Shown: positions 14,701-20,673 of the stretch, piece by piece | Layout: each line of letters starts with the position of its first letter | Position numbering within the stretch: the stretch's first letter is position 1 | Assembly (NCBI GenBank): GCA_025201345.1 | Contig: JAIXMG010000005.1 | Span: 806,001 to 870,000 of the forward strand | Direction: 5' to 3' | Source of the DNA: Thamnidium elegans | Lineage: Eukaryota; Mucoromycota; Mucoromycetes; Mucorales; Mucoraceae | DNA: 64,000 nucleotides | Position numbers and translations under genes: made by a program | Notes under the pieces: model-generated | Told to the model about the DNA's origin: nothing | Seen by the model: only the letters and a program-made list of their open reading frames with translations | The model's database searches: none

Positions 14701-15238
14701 AAATGGCAACTTGATTCTTCCTAATATACATTACCCTACTGTATCTCTTCCTGATGGCTTCAAGGTACCTAGTTACTCTGCTCCTGGTACTTATACAGCT
14801 AGTCCTGGTAATGTTGTCTCCATCGGTTCTAACGGTGATTTCTCTTGGATTTCAGGTGGACCTGTTGCTCCTAAAGCAGGATTAGCTACTACAATCAACA
14901 ACATCAACTACAATTTCCCATTCACTATCCCTAATTTCACAGGTGCTGGTGTCTATACTCTCAGTAGTGGTAATGTAGTTAAAGTCAACGGAGATGGTTC
15001 ATACTCTTTCACGTCTGGAGGTCCTCCTGCTTTGAGGGCTGCTGCTGCTAATAATATTGATTACTCCGAGTCTAACCAACAAGCTTCTACTACTGCTTCT
15101 AAAGGTTTTGTACTCCCTGGATTCTCATTCCCATCCTTTTCTCGTAGATCTGTCTCTGAAGATTCAGGTTCTGCCGAAAATATCAAGGATAGCAAAAACC
15201 AAAACAACTTTTTCAAAAACGTTCTTTCTTTATTCTAG
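2..15238 (+). CDS. Giant Gly/Ser/Pro-rich tandem-repeat protein (5'-partial)
   Basis: The reading frame is open from base 2 to a TAG at 15236-15238, giving 5,078 visible residues without an intron; the start lies left of the window. The core module is a Tyr-containing GPG(T/I/V)YT(V/I)SPGNVVS(V/I) segment followed by a G-x-Y/F-S-F/Y strand-like stretch and a Ser/Leu/Pro linker. Three architectures follow each other: about 19 units of 100/103 residues, 14 units of 54 residues, then six super-units of about 319 residues each holding five modules. I see no Cys anywhere, few charged residues, no membrane segment and no GPI-type hydrophobic tail; the last 45 residues are polar and basic (SRRSVSEDSG... 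to NVLSLF). I do not recognise the family. A cell-wall, spore-coat or matrix protein is plausible from composition and alternating strand/turn repeats, but this is inference; a signal peptide would lie outside the window. Confidence 0.88.
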   Translation, partial: DNATPGFSLSTRSDGVVTSVPTGSIGQQTGSSKLPTADLGNGNTISDYKGPGTYTVSPGNVVSVGSAGDYSFISGTGVSGVNAGSTSLPSAQFPTSTPISGSTTPGFSLSTRPDGVVTSIPTGSIGQQTGSSKLPTADLGNGNTISDYKGPGTYTVSPGNVVSVGSAGDYSFISGTGVSGVNAGSTSLPSTQFPTSTPFNPLSDNATPGFSLSTRSDGVVTSVPTGSIGQQTGSSKLPTADLGNGNTISDYKGPGTYTVSPGNVVSVGSAGDYSFISGTGVSGVNAGSTSLPSAQFPTSTPISGSTTPGFSLSTRPDGVVTSIPTGSIGQQTGSSKLPTADLGNGNTISDYKGPGTYTVSPGNVVSVGSAGDYSFISGTGVSGVNAGSTSLPSTQFPTSTPFNPLSDNATPGFSLSTRSDGVVTSVPTGSIGQQTGSSKLPTADLGNGNTISDYKGPGTYTVSPGNVVSVGSAGDYSFISGTGVSGVNAGSTSLPSTQFPTSTPFNPLSDNATPGFSLSTRSDGVVTSVPTGSIGQQTGSSKLPTADLGNGNTISDYKGPGTYTVSPGNVVSVGSAGDYSFISGTGVSGVNAGSTSLPSTQFPTSTPFNPLSDNATPGFSLSTRSDGVVTSVPTGSIGQQTGSSKLPTADLGNGNTISDYKGPGTYTVSPGIVVSVGSAGDYSFISGTGVSGINAGSTSLPSAQFPTSTPISGSTTPGFSLSTRPDGVVTSIPTGSIGQQTGSSKLPTADLGNGNTISDYKGPGVYTVSPGNVVSVGSAGDYSFISGTGVSGVNAGSTSLPSTQFPTSTPFNPLSDNATPGFSLSTRSDGVVTSVPTGSIGQQTGSSKLPTADLGNGNTISDYKGPGTYTVSPGNVVSVGSAGDYSFISGTGVSGVNAGSTSLPSTQFPTSTPFNPLSDNATPGFSLSTRSDGVVTSVPTGSIGQQTGSSKLPTADLGNGNTISDYKGPGTYTVSPGNVVSVGSAGDYSFISGTGVSGVNAGSTSLPSTQFPTSTPFNPLSDNATPGFSLSTRSDGVVTSVPTGSIGQQTGSSKLPTADLGNGNTISDYKGPGTYTVSPGNVVSVGSAGDYSFISGTGVSGVNAGSTSLPSTQFPTSTPFNPLSDNATPGFSLSTRSDGVVTSVPTGSIGQQTGSSKLPTADLGNGNTISDYKGPGTYTVSPGNVVSVGSAGDYSFISGTGVSGVNAGSTSLPSAQFPTSTPISGSTTPGFSLSTRPDGVVTSIPTGSIGQQTDSSKLPTADLGNGNTISDYKGPGVYTVSPGNVVSVGSAGDYSFISGTGVSGVNAGSTSLPSTQFPTSTPFNPLSDNATPGFSLSTRSDGVVTSVPTGSIGQQTGSSKLPTADLGNGNTISDYKGPGVYTVSPGNVVSVGSAGDYSFISGTGVSGVNAGSTSLPSAQFPTSTPISGSTTPGFSLSTRPDGVVTSIPTGSIGQQTGSSKLPTADLGNGNTISDYKGPGTYTVSPGNVVSVGSAGDYSFISGTGVSGVNAGSTSLPSTQFPTSTPFNPLSDNATPGFSLSTRSDGVVTSVPTGSIGQQTGSSKLPTADLGNGNTISDYKGPGTYTVSPGNVVSVGSAGDYSFISGTGVSGINAGSTSLPSAQFPTSTPISGSTTPGFSLSTRPDGVVTSIPTGSIGQQTGSSKLPTADLGNGNTISDYKGPGTYTVSPGNVVSVGSAGDYSFISGTGVSGVNAGSTSLPSAQFPTSTPISGSTTPGFSLSTRPDGVVTSIPTGSIGQQTDSSKLPTADLGNGNTISDYKGPGVYTVSPGNVVSVGSAGDYSFISGTGVSGVNAGSTSLPSTQFPTSTPISGSTTPGFSLSTRPDGVVTSIPTGSIGQQTDSSKLPTADLGNGNTISDYKGPGTYTVSPGNVVSVGSAGDYSFISGTGVSGADAGTASLPSVNLPTITLGDGDVITGYTGPGTYTDSGGHPISVGSDNLVTPIETGSAHNPTNANSNLPTVTLGDGDVITGYTGPGTYKDSGGHPISVGSDNLVTPIETGSAHNPTNANANLPTVTLGDGDVITGYTGPGTYKDSGGHPISVGSDNLVTPIETGSAHNPTNANANLPTVTLGDGDVITGYTGPGTYKDSGGHPISVGSDNLVTPIETGSAHNPTNANANLPTVTLGDGDVITGYTGPGTYKDSGGHPISVGSDNLVTPIETGSAHNPTNANANLPTVTLGDGDVITGYTGPGTYKDSGGHPISVGSDNLVTPIETGSANNPTNANSNLPTVTLGDGDVITGYTGPGTYKDSGGHPISVGSDNLVTPIETGSAHNPTNANSNLPTVTLGDGDVITGYTGPGTYKDSGGHPISVGSDNLVTPIETGSANNPTNANSNLPTVTLGDGDVITGYTGPGTYKDSGGHPISVGSDNLVTPIETGSAHNPTNANSNLPTVTLGDGDVITGYTGPGTYKDSGGHPISVGSDNLVTPIETGSAHNPTNANANLPTVTLGDGDVITGYTGPGTYKDSGGHPISVGSDNLVTPIETGSAHNPTNANANLPTVTLGDGDVITGYTGPGTYKDSGGHPISVGSDNLVTPIETGSANNPTNANSNLPTVTLGDGDVITGYTGPGTYTDSGGHVLSVGSDKGITPVQSGSIQKLTTSNANLPTVTLGDGDVISDYTGPGIYTDSGGHAISVGSDNLVTPIETAPKDTQAASTIKLPETSKLPNINLGYGNTLSGYKGPGIYTISPGNVISLGDGGAFSFVSGTGANGMSGGSVSVPVLNLPGITLGNGKVITGYTGPGTYTDSSGNVVSIGSNGAIATVTSDSKTIGQGFPGITLPSVNLPTLSLGGGINLDHYKGPGVYTISPGNVVSVDASGSFSFISGSGADGNKQGSLALPSFSLPTVSLAGGISLDAFTGPGVYTYSPGNVVSIDANGGVNWLQGGPKTVSGGGFTFPTSVLPSITLPNLNLPSVNLNFGNDIPNYHGPGIYTISPGNVVSIDKGGSYSYLMGSGSFGVKSGSISLPTYSLPGITLQNGISVPKYSGPGIYTVSPGNVLSIGSDGGYKWLQGGPQTLSGGGITLPSYDLSANIPSPSGTYFNGVNFKFPFNIPSFNGPGFYSLSPGNVVEVHADGSYSFVSGGPPNPNGGNLSFPSVSLPKINFPTLNLGSGITLGDYKGPGLYTISPGNVVSISPGGSFSYISGSGANGSQGGSIALPNLSLPTLSLAGGISLDAFTGPGVYTYSPGNVVSVDGNGGVNWLRGGPQSASGGGFTFPTPALPSISLPSLNLPNANLGAGYSIPNFHGPGIYTISPGNVVSVAANGAYTYLMGSGFLGATTGSMSLPTYSLPGITLQNGISVPKYSGPGIYTISPGNVLSIGAGGRYKWLQGGPQTLSGGGITLPSYDLSGAVPTSNGWYINGVNYKFPFDIPSFNGPGFYSLSPGNVVQVHVDGSYTFVLGGPPNPNAGKLSFPSITLPKINFSTLNLGSGITLGDYKGPGLYTISPGNVVSISPGGSFSYISGSGANGSQGGSIALPNLSLPTLSLAGGISLDAFAGPGVYTYSPGNVVSIGANGAVNWLQGGPKTASGGGFTFPTPALPSITLPSVSLPNAGFGVGSSIHNYHGPGIYTISPGNVVSVAADGSYTYLLGSGFLGLRTGSMSLPTYSLPGITLQNGISVPKYSGPGIYTVSPGNVLSIGAGGRYKWLQGGPQTLPGGGITLQSVDMSGALPTFSGRFINGVDFEFPFDIPGFNGPGFYSLSPGNVVQVHADGSYVFISGGPPNPSGGKITYPSVTLPNIDFPTLNLGSGITLGDYKGPGLYTISPGNVVSISPGGSFSYISGSGANGSQGGSIALPNLSLPTLSLAGGISLDAFAGPGVYTYSPGNVVSIGANGAVNWLAGGPQPVSNGGFTFPTPALPSITLPSVSLPNAGFGVGSSIHNYHGPGIYTISPGNVVSVAADGSYTYLLGSGFLGLRTGSMSLPTYSLPGITLQNGISVPKYSGPGIYTVSPGNVLSIGAGGRYKWLQGGPQSLPGGDFTLPSYDMSGVPPMPLETYIGGVHFIFPFDVPSFNGPGFYTLSPGNIIQVHIDGSYIFISGGPPNPSGGKITYPSVSLPNVHYSTLNLGGGVSIDKYKGPGEYTLGSGNVVSVAPGGSFSFVSGSGTNGVISGSITLPDLSLPTLSLAGGISLDAFAGPGVYTYSPGNVVSIGANGAVNWLAGGPQPVSNGGFTFPTPALPSITLPTVTLPNANFGIGYNIRNFHGPGIYTISAGNVLSVAADGSYTYLMGNGFLGAKTGSMSLPTYTLPSITLQGGISVPKYSGPGIYTVSPGNIISIGSGGGYKWLQGGPQSLPGGDYTLPSYDLSGAPPLPVDTYINGVHFEFPFDVPSFTGPGFYILSPGNIIQVHIDGSYIFISGGPPDSKISYPSVTLPNFSLSTLNLGGGVSIDKYKGPGEYTLGSGNVVSVAPGGSFSFVSGSGTNGVISGSITLPDLSLPTLSLAGGISLDAFAGPGVYTYSPGNVVSIGANGAVNWLAGGPQYAPGGGFIFPTPDLPSIALPTVTLPNANFGIGYNIRNFHGPGIYTISAGNVLSVAADGSYTYLMGNGFFGAKTGSMSLPTYSLPSITLQGGISVPKYSGPGIYTVSPGNVLEIEADGRYEWLQGGPQTLDGGGITLPSYSVAAEPNPTSTIINGVNFKFPFNIPEFKGPGFYSLSPGNVVQVHHDGSYVFVMGGPPEGSSSPTTSTSPGLPSLGGSITLPNLSLPYLNLPNNVRITGYTGPGVYSLGFNTVVSISPNGQYSYVHGSLFFGANSGIVNLPTASFPTLSFAGNTQIPNYKGPGVYTVSPGNVLSLDSDGSINWLQGGPDSVVAKATSTAQAIAATTTVALPSVTYPGINVPFAGSISAYTGAGVYTINAQQVITISSNGAYSFILGSGAFGLKNGNLILPNIHYPTVSLPDGFKVPSYSAPGTYTASPGNVVSIGSNGDFSWISGGPVAPKAGLATTINNINYNFPFTIPNFTGAGVYTLSSGNVVKVNGDGSYSFTSGGPPALRAAAANNIDYSESNQQASTTASKGFVLPGFSFPSFSRRSVSEDSGSAENIKDSKNQNNFFKNVLSLF
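5736..8030 (+). repeat. Block 2: 14 tandem coding repeats of 162 bp
   Basis: The unit is 54 aa: NLPTVTLGDGDVITGYTGPG followed by TYKDSGGHPISVGSDN and LVTPIETGSA(H/N)NPTNAN(A/S). Copies of the GTAACTCTTGGTGATGGTGA segment start near 5939, 6101, 6263, 6425, 6587, 6749, 6911, 7073, 7235, 7397, 7559 and 7721, with diverged edge units near 5777 and 7883. The unit keeps the GPGTY core of block 1, but a shorter SGGHPISVGS segment replaces SPGNVVSVGS. Edge units are diverged and the inner ones near-identical, as expected for a repeat array growing by unequal exchange. Confidence 0.95.
8415..14100 (+). repeat. Block 3: six super-repeats of about 957 bp, five modules each
   Basis: A super-unit of about 319 aa begins with (S/N)LG(S/G)G(I/V) and a (H/D/K)YKGPG module and recurs near 8422, 9379, 10336, 11293, 12249 and 13197, a spacing of about 948-957 bp. 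Each holds five ordered modules recognisable by GPG(V/L/E)YT..SPGNVVS, FxGPGVYTYSPGNVVS ending in NWLxGGP, HGPGIYTIS, SGPGIYTVSPGNVLSI ending in KWLQGGPQ, and GPGFYSLSPGN(V/I)(V/I)xVHxDGSY ending in SGGPP. The middle copies (9.4-12.2 kb) share stretches identical over several hundred bases while flanks differ. A shorter, more diverged set of modules follows to about 15,070. Confidence 0.9.
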
Positions 15239-15376
15239 TTCTCATCTAGCTCCTATCTAGTTGCCATCTATTTCTTTTTTACTTATTTATTTTAAATTTT
15301 TTCTCTTCTTTTATTCACTTTCTTTTTCATATTTATCTTTTATCAAATAAAAAAAATCATATTTTTTTTATAAAAA

Positions 15377-18040
15377 TTATTCGTCTTCTTGTGCAGCCAT
15401 AGCAGCTCTTGCTTCGTCTAATTCATCTTGCATAATCTTTTTACGAACCAAAGCAGCCCTCGCTAAATCTAATCGTTGATGATTTTTAAACACGATAGCT
15501 AACCTACGATCACTTTCTAAACGCTTTTGAACGCCTTCCAAGTAAGTGTTCATATCCAACATGCCAGTTTGTACTTGAATTACAAGCATATTCATCTTGA
15601 TCTCAAGTGCTTGCTTTCGATCCATTAAATCTTCTTTTGATTTAGCAGGTTGTTTACTAGCAAGTCCGGCATTCACAAGCCCTAATTCGTGTTCCATAAC
15701 CATATTGGAAACAATATTATCAACGCTATAAAAAAATTAATTTTTTCTGTCTTTTTTTTTTTTTTTTTTTTTTCTACCTGTTAAACTCTTCTTCGGCTAG
15801 TTTTAATTCGCTTGTTTCTTCAATACTGGTTATTTTAGTATCAGGTGAACCGGCGGCTAACTTGAGAGGGGTCGGATCAACAGGTTTAGGTGATTTTTCG
15901 GCTACCTCTGCTTGAGGTACAGGTGAGTTTACAACAGGAGAGTTCGCAGCAGATGAGCTCTCCAACAAAGGTGTATTAGGATTGGTATAAGGACCATCCA
16001 CTGTCAAACCAGCAAGAGCCATACATTGAGAAGCAGTACTTCCAAACGAATCCAGAACTAACCATCTCTCAGATCGCTTTACAATATCCTCACCAGTCAA
16101 TGGCTCTCTTAAATTGACCTGAATTTCAATTTTGCCACCTGTCTTTTTTCTACTTGAATCAAGGAGGTCAAATACACCAGATATAGAAGCCTTTGTTAAC
16201 AAACGATCCATAGGCAACACAATTTTTCCTAGTGACACAGGACGCCTAAATAACCCATAGGTATACTTATTATGAAATACTTCAACCGTCAATTTCTTTC
16301 TTTGAACATAACGTGTAAACAAACGATTGGTTCTACTAATGGGTATCATGATCGAGAAATCATATTGAGGATTAACGCCAGTGACGACCGGAGTTTCACC
16401 TTTATTCATAGCAGCTTGAGCGGTATTTTCAGGTGGCCAACCACCAAAGTCCCAAGTAGCAAAGGGATCCAAATTGACCGAGATATCCAGTGTAGGTAAA
16501 CTAATCGCTCTTATAATCTTAAACTCCATCATATTATCCGGTATATTATCAAGTATATTTTTATAAGTATAATTGACTTGTTCATAATGTAACGATGGTA
16601 TATTTTGATTATTGGATTGATACGAACGAAGTGAAACCAAGTCGGTTGAAAACGCATGCTCTACTTTAGTATAATTATCTTGGGAATCAGACAACATTTT
16701 ACTATTTCCTTTCTTTTGACCACTGATGCCATTTTGAATTGATAAATTATGACAGATATTGATTTGATAAGTTAATTGAGATTCGATTTGTTGATATGAA
16801 TTGATACCTATACCACTCGTGGCTTCGGATACTTGTCGAATTTTACCGTCACCTAAAGTCATATCTGGGGCGTCTGGTAATTTCACTAGTCGCAGGTCCG
16901 TAATCTCTCCGTTCTTTAATTTGATACCGGTATGTAATAAAACTTTGGAGGTTCTGACCATTTGTTTTGCTGCGCTTAAATTTCCCAAACCTTTATAATG
17001 TAATGCTGCTTCCTTGTATTGCTTTTGTAGGACAATGACTTTTCCTAATACTTCCTGTACTTGTTTTAAATCTTGAGCTGTAGGTTGAGGGGGAGGGTTA
17101 GGCTCTTTAGGATCTTTAGGCGGTGGTGTGATCTCTCTACGTGGTGATGGTGGAGGCGGTGTAGCTTCTCTTGGTGGTGATGGTGTAGGTTCTCTAACAG
17201 GAGGGGGAGCGGGATTTCTAACAGGTTTACTTTGTTGGGCAAGTTGTATCTCTAATAAATCTTGGTATTTTTGATTAAACACTTTAGATTCACGAAGTAG
17301 AGCGACTGCATTATTTTTATCTCCATTTTTCTTTGCAGCCAAAGCTAACTTTTTATACTCTAGAGCCTTTTCTTGCCAATAACAAGGATCGGATGATTCT
17401 TCCTCTTTTTCTTGCTCTGGTTGGTGATGATTATCGGCAGTAGTATCCATATCTGTTGGTGAATCAAATAGATAATTAGCTGCTCTTTCAAGATCATTAT
17501 CAAACACGTCAAGAGCTTTTACTGCTTGATCTTGCGTGAATCCCATATTGATCAACTCTGAAACGTTTTGATTAGGTTGGTTGTGCGTACCACTACTAAG
17601 CGAAGAAAGTTCGTTCTAAATACTTGTAAGTTTAAATAGATATTATTTAGTATATAAGGTGTACTATTCTTTTACCAGTAAATGAGGGTCAGAGAAATCC
17701 TTTTCGTCCAAGTCCACGTGAATATCGTCGTCACCTTGAGCTAAAGCTGCATAAGAATCAATATCGATTTCCATATTTTGTACTTGAGGCTTTTTCGGAA
17801 GTGGTTTAGGTTTAGATTTTGGTGTAGAAGAAGACAATTCTTGAAGTTGCTTCTACAGTAATATAAAAATAATGTTAGGGAAAAGGAGGCTGAAACACAA
17901 AGAATAGGCTTTTTTTTTACCAGTAAGTCTGGGTCATTCATATCTAAATCGTCATCTACATCTTTTAGTGTAGAGTTGAGTAGTTCATCTAAGTCAAACT
18001 CTTTTGCAGAAACTTGCCTTGCTGGCTGTTTCCCAAACAT
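15377..18040 (-). CDS. CC2D1/Lgd-type C2 protein with a UBA domain
   Basis: Four exons join in frame: 18040-17921, 17852-17676, 17615-15778 and 15725-15377 (827 aa). Exons 1 and 2 both end in an acidic (D/S)DPxLL motif, as in CC2D1 N-termini. Residues about 118-152 form a UBA domain (MGFTQDQAVKALDVFDNDLE...). Two DM14-like helical segments follow (around 175-220 and 285-330), separated by a Pro-rich stretch with PPPREATPPPP-like repeats. A C2 domain covers about 460-605 (ISLPTLDISVNLDPFATWDF... to EIQVNLREPL), and the C-terminus is coiled-coil. The family (animal Lgd, CC2D1A/B) binds ESCRT-III CHMP4/Shrub and acts in endosomal sorting; that role here is by homology. It diverges from the RRM gene across about 200 bp. 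Confidence 0.88.
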
Positions 18041-18238
18041 GGCCTTTTTTATTTATGAGAAGGAAAAAGATAAAGAGTACATAGAGTTTCCATACATGTA
18101 TAAGCTTTAGCTGTACACCTGAGCATTGTCCGGTCCGCTGGTTATGGTGACTGCTGTAAAAAAGTACTTCAATGGTCACAAAAGAAAATCAAAAAAAAAG
18201 GCTTTCTCTTTTTTTTTTTTCTTCTAGATATAGATCAA
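18041..18238. promoter_or_regulatory. Short bidirectional promoter region
   Basis: Only 198 bp separate the start codons of the divergent CC2D1-like gene (minus) and the NOL8-like gene (plus). The stretch contains a T-run next to the plus-strand start and an A-rich segment next to the minus-strand start, and no other coding sequence. Both genes must initiate within or just beyond it, so it is inferred to be a shared promoter. I see no clear TATA box. Confidence 0.5.
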
Positions 18239-20587
18239 ATGTCAGAAGTTGAAAAGACTCCAATAGTTGAAAAGACTGAAGCGGTTGAAAAGACTGAAGT
18301 AGTTGAAAAACCTGTTGTTGAAAAAAAGGAAGTTCCAACAGGTAAAAAATAAAAATAAAAAATATAACCGAAAAAAAAAAAAGCTAAAATATATACCACC
18401 ATGTTAGGACCTGTCGACAAAAAAATTTACATTGGTGGTTTAACAGCCTCTGTTACCGAAAACGAAATTAAGGAACGGTTCAGTAAATTTGGTAGAGTTG
18501 ATAGTGTACATGTTGCTAAAAATGCTGAAGGTAAAAAAAAAACAAAAAGAAAAAAATGTAATACACGCACGCATATCTAAAACAATTACATAATAGGTGA
18601 ATGTAGAGGCTTTGCTCACATGCATATATTTACAACTGCCAAACAATGGGATTCATGTACGTAAAAAAAAAAAAAAAGGGAAAAAGAAAGTATGGATTTT
18701 GACAATTTTTATTTACAATAGGTTTAAGTGTATATAATGGTGCAAAATGGAGAGGTCAGGAATTAAAATTAGAAGAATCCAAACCAGATTGGAAAGAACG
18801 CTTCAAGGAAAGACAAGAAAAGATTAAAGAGCAAGAAGAAAAGAAAAAGAAAAGATTATTAAGATGGAACGATAGTGAAGGTTTCCATGCTAAAGATATG
18901 ACTCCTGTCACCGATAACAATATGGGTACAAGGAAAGGTTGGAAGAGAGGAAGATATGGTAGAGCTATTGCTGTTATGCGTTTAAAGAAAAATGATGGCA
19001 CAAAGGTAAATTTACATATATTATACTTTTACGTATTTTATTAATTTTATGTGAATATATAGTTTGTATTCGAACCTACTCATTATAAAAACAACTTGAC
19101 GAAATTATATAATATCGGTGTTCGTATGAAACCAGTGAGTCAATTAATTACAAGTCTTAGTGACGACGAAGAGGAAATCGATGAAGAATCTCGCTGGCCT
19201 AAACTTCGTAGATTATCAACTGATAAACAACAAATGTCTTATGATGATGATGAAGAATACGAACAAGATGAAAATACCGAATATAAGGTAACTTTCAATT
19301 GCCTCTTTTTTAAGTATTACCTGTAACTAATATCTACATATTAAAAATAGATGACAGATGACGAAAAAAGAAGATTTGCCATGGAAACTATGTTTGAACA
19401 ACAAAACGCAAAGAAAGAAATGCTTCGAAAATCACTCGCAGAAGAACGTGATAACCATATTAATTTCGATAACGACGATGATGATATTAAGGTTGATGAA
19501 GCTTTCAACATGGATATTGATCAAGAAGAAGAAGAAGAACAAGAAGGCAAACCAAAAGAACCTGTTGAATCAAAGAAATGGATGTTTGATTCTGATGAAG
19601 AAAGTGAAGAAGAATTAGATATCCAAATCAATCCTGTACTTGAAGGTGAAGCAGGCCGTAAAAGATTGGAGCTTCAAAAGAAGTTTAAAGGTGATGAACG
19701 TTTCAAACTGGGTGAAGATTTCATTGAAGAATCAGAAAAGATTGTTAAAAAGAAGAATGTGGGTGATGCTATCTCTCAAGAATTAGATGCTGATAAAGAT
19801 CAAGCAATGGATGTACTTCGTTCCATGTTTGGGGAACGAAGAGTCGATACGAGAGTACAGCCCAGAAACACTGCTTGGTCTACTCCTGCTAGATTTGATC
19901 CTGATGCTGACGATTCATCTAAATATCTTGCTGATCAAAAGAAGGAAGAATATTACAATGCTAAGAGTGACAATGAAGATGAGGATGATGACGATATTTT
20001 CAACACGCCTAGAAAACCTGAAAGTGCTATACCTGTGGTATCAACTGAAAAGCATTTCGAAGTAAATACCAATTTGAAACCCCTCTTCGGTGATGTTGAA
20101 GAAGGTAAATATTTACTTTTTTTTTTTTTGCATTAGTACAGAACAAATTAACCTATTAATTCTTGTAGCTCCTTTTACACTTTTCGGTGGAGATGATAAT
20201 AAACCTGTTGAAACTAAACCTTTGTTTGCTAAAAGACCTCATGAAGAATTCGCTTCAAACTTTATTCCCAAGAAGGAAGAAGGCCGTCTTGGTTTAGGTG
20301 TCATGTTCTTTTTCCATTTAGACGATCCTGGATTGATGAAGAAGTAAGTATACTTTTGTTTTATGCTTGTTTCACTAGCTAAAAATAGAGTTTTTTTTTC
20401 TTTTTATTTTTATAGGAGTTGTTATTCTTATGATCCAGCAGGCGTTTTCCAACAAAATGTTGAAGAAAGAGATAGTTATGAATCAAAGTGGAGAACACAA
20501 CGACCTGTCATTAAAGAAATCTTAAAGAAACGTCAAAAGAATGCTGCCAAAAATCAAAAGAAAAGATCAACACGCGATTTGAAATAG
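18239..20587 (+). CDS. NOL8-like nucleolar RRM protein
   Basis: Eight exons join in frame: 18239-18341, 18408-18530, 18597-18656, 18722-19005, 19063-19287, 19351-20104, 20169-20343 and 20416-20587 (631 aa). An N-terminal VEKT(E/P) repeat leads into an RRM with RNP2 KIYIGGL and RNP1-like ECRGFAHMHI (residues about 38-110). A Trp/Lys-rich segment (WKERFKERQEK), a central acidic region, and a C-terminal region containing RVQPRNTAW and KSCYSYDPAGVF follow. This order matches NOL8 (Nop132), a nucleolar RRM protein of ribosome biogenesis; the role is inferred from family. A second ATG in good context (18401) lies inside the first intron's acceptor region (ccaccATGTTAG) and would start directly at the RRM if that intron is retained. 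Confidence 0.82.
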
Positions 20588-20673
20588 ATCCCATTCACAC
20601 ACAATCACACACACACACACACACGTTATCATATATTTGTATCATAATAAAATAATAGCATTTTTTTTTTTAT

